NCBI RefSeq assembly: GCF_030127105.1
Contig: NZ_CP126161.1
Location: 124,001-188,000 of the forward strand
Direction: 5' to 3'
Source: Haloarcula pelagica
GTDB lineage: Archaea; Halobacteriota; Halobacteria; Halobacteriales; Haloarculaceae
Length of the DNA stretch: 64,000 nucleotides
Positions 60,636-64,000 of the stretch are shown piece after piece. The translations under genes were made by a program, and so were the position numbers. Position 1 is the first letter of the stretch; every line of letters starts with the position of its first letter. The notes below the pieces were generated by a model. It was not told the origin of the DNA. It saw only the letters and a program-made list of their open reading frames with translations, and ran no database searches.

Positions 60636-62573
60636 TTACTCCCCAGCGGGTAGGACGACGACGTTGTCGACGGTCGCGTCGCCGCCGGCTGCCGCCACGC
60701 TGTCACCGGACACCGCGTCGGTCGCGTCGACGGACTCGGCGGGGAACGAGACGGTGGCCTCGCCCTCGCCGAAGTGCAGCGCGACGACGTAGCGCTCGTC
60801 GGCCTCGCGGGCGTAGGCGACGACCTCGTCGCTGTCGGCCTGGTACTCGATCTCCTCGTAGTCGCCCTCGTACTGCAGGGCGGGGATCGAGTTGCGCGTG
60901 CCGGTCAGCGTCTTGTAGTACTCGCGGAGGTCATCCTGGGCGTGCTCCCAGTAGATCTTCCCGCGGCGGTTGCGCTCGCCGATCTCCTGGCCGGCGTAGA
61001 TCATCGGGACGCCGGGCAGCGTGAACTGCGCGGCGGCGGCGGCCTCGGTGGCGGCCCGGCCACACTCCTCGACGTAGCGTGTCTCGTCGTGGTTCTCGAT
61101 GTACAGCATGAAGCCGGCGTGGTCGGGGAACCCGGTGACCGCGCGCTGTCGGTAGGCCTCGGTCAGTTCGTCGGCAGCGGCGTCCCCGCGGCCGATCTGG
61201 CGCAGCGTGAAATACAGCGTCGTGTCGAAGTGGATGTCGAACGCCAGGTCGTGGAAGTCCGCGATGTACGGGATCGTCTCGTCGAGCAACAGGAAGTCGT
61301 CGTCCTTGCTGCGGAGACGCTCGCGGATCTCCTGCCAGAACGGGTCCGGGACGGCCCACGCCATGTCACAGCGGAAGCCGTCGACGTACTCGGCCCACTT
61401 GTCGACGGCGTCTAACAGGTGTCGCCGGACCTCCAGGTTCTCGTAGTTGAAGTTCGCGATGTACTCCCACTCGAAGTAGGTGCCGGGAGAGCCGTCGTCC
61501 TGCCACTCGTAGTAGTCGCGGTACTCCGGATCGCCGGCCTGGGCGCGCTGGAAGAACTCGTGGTCACGCGCCGAGTGGTTCAACACGAGATCGAACAGGA
61601 CGTGCATGTCCCGGTCGTGGGCCGCCTCGACCAGGTCCTGGAACTCCGCCTCGGTGCCGAGGTCGTCGGCGACCGAGAAGAAGTCGGTGATGTTGTAGCC
61701 GTGGTCGTACCCGTCGTGCTGGAGGATCGGGGTGAGCCACAGCGTGTTGACCCCCAGATCCTGGATCTCGCCCAGGCTCTCCTGGATGACCTCGAAGACA
61801 GACTGGTCCTCGTCGGCGTCCTTGTAGCCGCGGACGTACACCTCGTAGAGGGTCATCCCCGTGCTCCACTCGGGGGGTTCGTTGAGGTTCTCGACGGCGC
61901 CGTCGGGGTGGACGCGGACGGTGTCGGGGACGCTGTACTGGTCGCCGATAGCGACGGCCCGGACCCGGACCGGTTCGTCGATCGAGGCGAGCGAGAACGT
62001 CGCCGCCCGGTGGCTCGTCTCGAAGTCCTCGGGGGTCGGGTCACGGTCGTCGACGACGAACTCCACGTCGAGCGTCTCGTCTTCCTCGTCGCTGCCGGGC
62101 GAGGTCTTGACCGTCGCACGCACGGTCACGATGCCGTCCTCGGTCTCGCCGCTCAGTTTGAGGCGGGGGCGGCCCCGCTGGTCCTCGCGGCTGGCGAGGT
62201 CGCCCGAGCGGGCGCTCCCGCTCTGACCGCCGGAGAAGCCGCTCATGCCGCTTTCACCGGAGCGGCCGGAGACGCCCGACTGGCCGGAGTAGCCGCTCGC
62301 GCCCGTCCCGCTGCCCGCGACTGCGGTCTCGGACGGGAACACCCGAAGCGTGAGGTGGTGGGTCGTCTCGGGCGTCGTCAACGAGGCGGTGTACTCGCCT
62401 GGTTCGTCCGGCGTGAAGTGGACGACCGCCTGGTCGTCGGGGAGGTCGGCGGCACTGTCCTCGGGTCGATCCGAGAGCACCCACCGGTAGGTCGCGGCAG
62501 GGTCGGGGTCACGCGGTGCGAGCTCTGTCGTCTCACCGACGGCGAGAAACCTCGGTGGTCCTGGATGTTGCAT
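60636..62573 (-). CDS. GH13 alpha-amylase-type glycosidase with N-terminal beta domains
   Basis: A 645-residue enzyme. An N-terminal Ig/PKD-like part (1-80), a Gly/Ser repeat linker (85-124), a second beta domain (125-230), then the GH13 barrel with VLFDLVLNHS, nucleophile in YVDGFRCDMAWAVP, acid in FLLLDETIPYIADF and Asp in YIENHDETRY, and a C-terminal beta domain. No signal peptide is obvious (MQHPGPPRFLAVG), so it is likely cytoplasmic, acting on stored glucan or maltodextrin. It heads a leftward operon with the gghA-like gene and is divergent from the GH15 gene. Confidence 0.9.
   Translation of the reverse strand: MQHPGPPRFLAVGETTELAPRDPDPAATYRWVLSDRPEDSAADLPDDQAVVHFTPDEPGEYTASLTTPETTHHLTLRVFPSETAVAGSGTGASGYSGQSGVSGRSGESGMSGFSGGQSGSARSGDLASREDQRGRPRLKLSGETEDGIVTVRATVKTSPGSDEEDETLDVEFVVDDRDPTPEDFETSHRAATFSLASIDEPVRVRAVAIGDQYSVPDTVRVHPDGAVENLNEPPEWSTGMTLYEVYVRGYKDADEDQSVFEVIQESLGEIQDLGVNTLWLTPILQHDGYDHGYNITDFFSVADDLGTEAEFQDLVEAAHDRDMHVLFDLVLNHSARDHEFFQRAQAGDPEYRDYYEWQDDGSPGTYFEWEYIANFNYENLEVRRHLLDAVDKWAEYVDGFRCDMAWAVPDPFWQEIRERLRSKDDDFLLLDETIPYIADFHDLAFDIHFDTTLYFTLRQIGRGDAAADELTEAYRQRAVTGFPDHAGFMLYIENHDETRYVEECGRAATEAAAAAQFTLPGVPMIYAGQEIGERNRRGKIYWEHAQDDLREYYKTLTGTRNSIPALQYEGDYEEIEYQADSDEVVAYAREADERYVVALHFGEGEATVSFPAESVDATDAVSGDSVAAAGGDATVDNVVVLPAGE
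62202..62321 (-). repeat. Gly-x-Ser-Gly repeat linker in the amylase gene
   Basis: Residues 85-124 are made of GxSG/SGxS repeats (GYSGQSGVSGRSGESGMSG). The DNA shows imperfect repeats of about 9 bases. It joins two beta domains and is likely to vary in length. Confidence 0.7.
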
Positions 62574-62633
62574 CTGTACGTGTACCCTGTCGGGACTGCC
62601 TAAAAGAGCTTTCTCAATCGGGTACTACGGGTG

Positions 62634-62643
62634 GTAATAAGAC
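62634..62643 (+). promoter_or_regulatory. TATA-like box of the GH15 gene
   Basis: GTAATAAGA within 62634-62643 is about 26 bases before the ATG at 62664. A minus-strand TATA-like CTTTTAGG near 62600-62608 serves the amylase gene, so the 90-base gap holds two divergent promoters. Confidence 0.45.
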
Positions 62644-62663
62644 TCGCCTCCATCACAGGTGTT

Positions 62664-64000
62664 ATGAATGATCTCCGCTCTCTCTCAACCATGCGCCTGC
62701 GAACAGCGCTCAACGACTACAAACGTCGCCTCGACGAGCCGTTCCCTGGCGAGGCCCCCACGACGACGGGGACCTTCTCGGGATTCGGCGACAGACTCGT
62801 CTACGTCGAGCGTGACGGATCGTTCCGTGACTACTCCGCGGAACTCTCCGGACTCCACGGCGTCGACCGCTCCCGACTGGGGATCGACACCGGCGACGGC
62901 GTCCTCTGGTTCGATCACGTCGAACCGATCCGACAGCACTACTACCGCGAGACGGCCCTCGTCGAGACGGAATACGACGCGGGGGCGTTCAGCGTCCACC
63001 AGTACGACCTGACGCTCGGTCGGGCACACCTCACCCACGTCGAACTCCGTGGGGAGGTTCCGCCCGACGCACAGTTGGTCGCGTTCATGACCCTCGCGCC
63101 GGAAGGCAAGGAGACACAGGTCAGCCGGCTCATCCACGAGTCGGCCGGCTACGACGACGAGCGGGTCGTCGAAGTCTACCACCGCCGCGAACACGATTAC
63201 GTCGCCGCCTCGACCGAACTGGAGATGGCGATGGGCAACCGTGTCGAGACGATGGGTGAACTCCTGGACGACGCCGCGATCGAGTACCCGCGCGAGCACC
63301 ACGAGGGCAAGCCCGATCAGGAAGCACTGACCGGCGACATCGTCGTGACCGCCGACCTCGAACGGGTCGGCCGGGCCGCGCGGACGACACTGGCGACCCA
63401 GCTTTCGGACCACGACGAGACGAGCCGCGAACAGGCACTCATCGACGTGACCCACGCCGCGCGGTCACACGCCTCCGTCGACGCGCTCCGGGACGCAGCG
63501 CTCGAACGCTCGATCGACGAGGTCCCGGAAGACACGCCCAACGCGGACGCGGTCACCGCCGACCTCCGCGCGCTCTCCCTGTTGACGAGTTCGAACGGCG
63601 CTCGGCTGGCCGCGCCCGAGTTCGATCCGTTCTTCGAACACACGGGCGGCTACGGCTACACGTGGTTCCGGGACGACAGCGAGGTCTCGGCCGCGCTGCT
63701 CGACGCCGACGACCGACTCGGACTCGACCTCGACGACCAACTGCTCGACAGCGCCATGCTGTACTGTCGAACCCAGCTCGACGACGGGACCTGGCCACAC
63801 CGGATCTGGGCCGTCGACGAGCGGCTCGCCCCCGGGTGGGCCAACGAGCGGCTCGAAGGCGACGGCGACGGCTACCAGGCCGACCAGACCGCCGCCGTCA
63901 CGACCTACCTGGCGGAACTGCTCGACGAGCGCGAGGACATCCTCGACGCCCAGGCCCGTTCCGAGATCGTCGGGACCATCCACGACGCCATCGGCGGCCT
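62664..64000 (+). CDS. GH15 glucoamylase-type protein, N-terminal part (truncated by window edge)
   Basis: About 445 residues are present. The N-terminal beta super-sandwich (RLRTALNDYKRRLDEPFPGE, TTTGTFSGFGDRLVYVERDGSFRDYSAELSGLHGVDRS) is typical of archaeal GH15 enzymes, and the start of the (alpha/alpha)6 barrel is seen at GGYGYTWFRDDSEVSAALL. The catalytic Glu pair lies beyond the edge or near it. The ATG at 62664 fits a leaderless promoter; a second ATG at 62691 (MRLRTALNDYK) matches family starts better, so the start is uncertain by nine residues. It would release glucose from alpha-glucans. Confidence 0.88.
   Translation, partial: MNDLRSLSTMRLRTALNDYKRRLDEPFPGEAPTTTGTFSGFGDRLVYVERDGSFRDYSAELSGLHGVDRSRLGIDTGDGVLWFDHVEPIRQHYYRETALVETEYDAGAFSVHQYDLTLGRAHLTHVELRGEVPPDAQLVAFMTLAPEGKETQVSRLIHESAGYDDERVVEVYHRREHDYVAASTELEMAMGNRVETMGELLDDAAIEYPREHHEGKPDQEALTGDIVVTADLERVGRAARTTLATQLSDHDETSREQALIDVTHAARSHASVDALRDAALERSIDEVPEDTPNADAVTADLRALSLLTSSNGARLAAPEFDPFFEHTGGYGYTWFRDDSEVSAALLDADDRLGLDLDDQLLDSAMLYCRTQLDDGTWPHRIWAVDERLAPGWANERLEGDGDGYQADQTAAVTTYLAELLDEREDILDAQARSEIVGTIHDAIGG

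Overview
This is a GC-rich (roughly 65%) archaeal chromosome segment with the marks of a haloarchaeon (class Halobacteria). Proteins are strongly acidic, exported proteins are Tat lipoproteins (twin Arg followed by a lipobox Cys), TATA-like boxes often sit about 25-27 bases ahead of start codons (leaderless mRNAs), and many families are haloarchaeal: HTH10/Bat-type regulators, DUF5805 beside an integrase, GlpABC with a GlpX-like membrane protein, KDG kinase. A Haloarculaceae-like host is my best guess and is inference only. No rRNA, tRNA or CRISPR array was recognised.

Layout. 1-6.8 kb: a truncated DHH/OB-fold phosphoesterase gene, a small conserved gene, a Yip1 protein, an FMN reductase, a secreted protein with three pre-peptidase-like repeats, then a sensor kinase followed by mutY. 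6.8-14.3 kb: a six-gene overlapping operon (two BatA/VWA membrane proteins, a membrane-anchored coiled coil, a Pro/Gly-tailed membrane protein, MoxR AAA ATPase, DUF58). 14.5-16.6 kb: AI-2E-type permease and a winged-helix protein. 16.7-22.4 kb: an accessory-looking stretch (tyrosine recombinase plus DUF5805 partner, a gene-poor gap, HTH10 regulator, cupin, CPBP protease, a tiny membrane protein, a zinc-ribbon membrane protein). 22.6-27 kb: phnDCEE transporter ending in a HAD phosphatase. 27-30.4 kb: a Tat lipoprotein binding protein with a transducer-like receptor that appears to lack the signalling tip.

30.5-46.7 kb is central carbon metabolism: KDG kinase, pyruvate kinase with a C-terminal swivelling domain, ROK glucokinase, a Cdc6-like ATPase, the divergent glycerol locus (glpX-like/glpK leftward, glpABC rightward), UspA and PEP carboxylase. 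47-56.4 kb is one regulator followed by a tightly overlapping operon: Liv-type ABC transporter (five subunits), a KAS III-like enzyme with an altered triad, an alpha/beta hydrolase and an acyl-CoA ligase. This reads as uptake and CoA activation of an unknown organic acid, ester or amide. 56.4-64 kb is an alpha-glucan/glucoside cluster: MalQ, a small C2H2-like protein, a GH13 glucosylglycerol-hydrolase-like enzyme, an alpha-amylase and a truncated GH15 glucoamylase.

The most notable points are the transporter/KAS III/ligase operon, the tip-less transducer paired with a binding protein, a short leader ORF overlapping the pyruvate kinase start, a His-to-Tyr change in the pyruvate kinase C-terminal domain, the altered Walker B of the Cdc6-like protein, and several near-perfect palindromes between genes.
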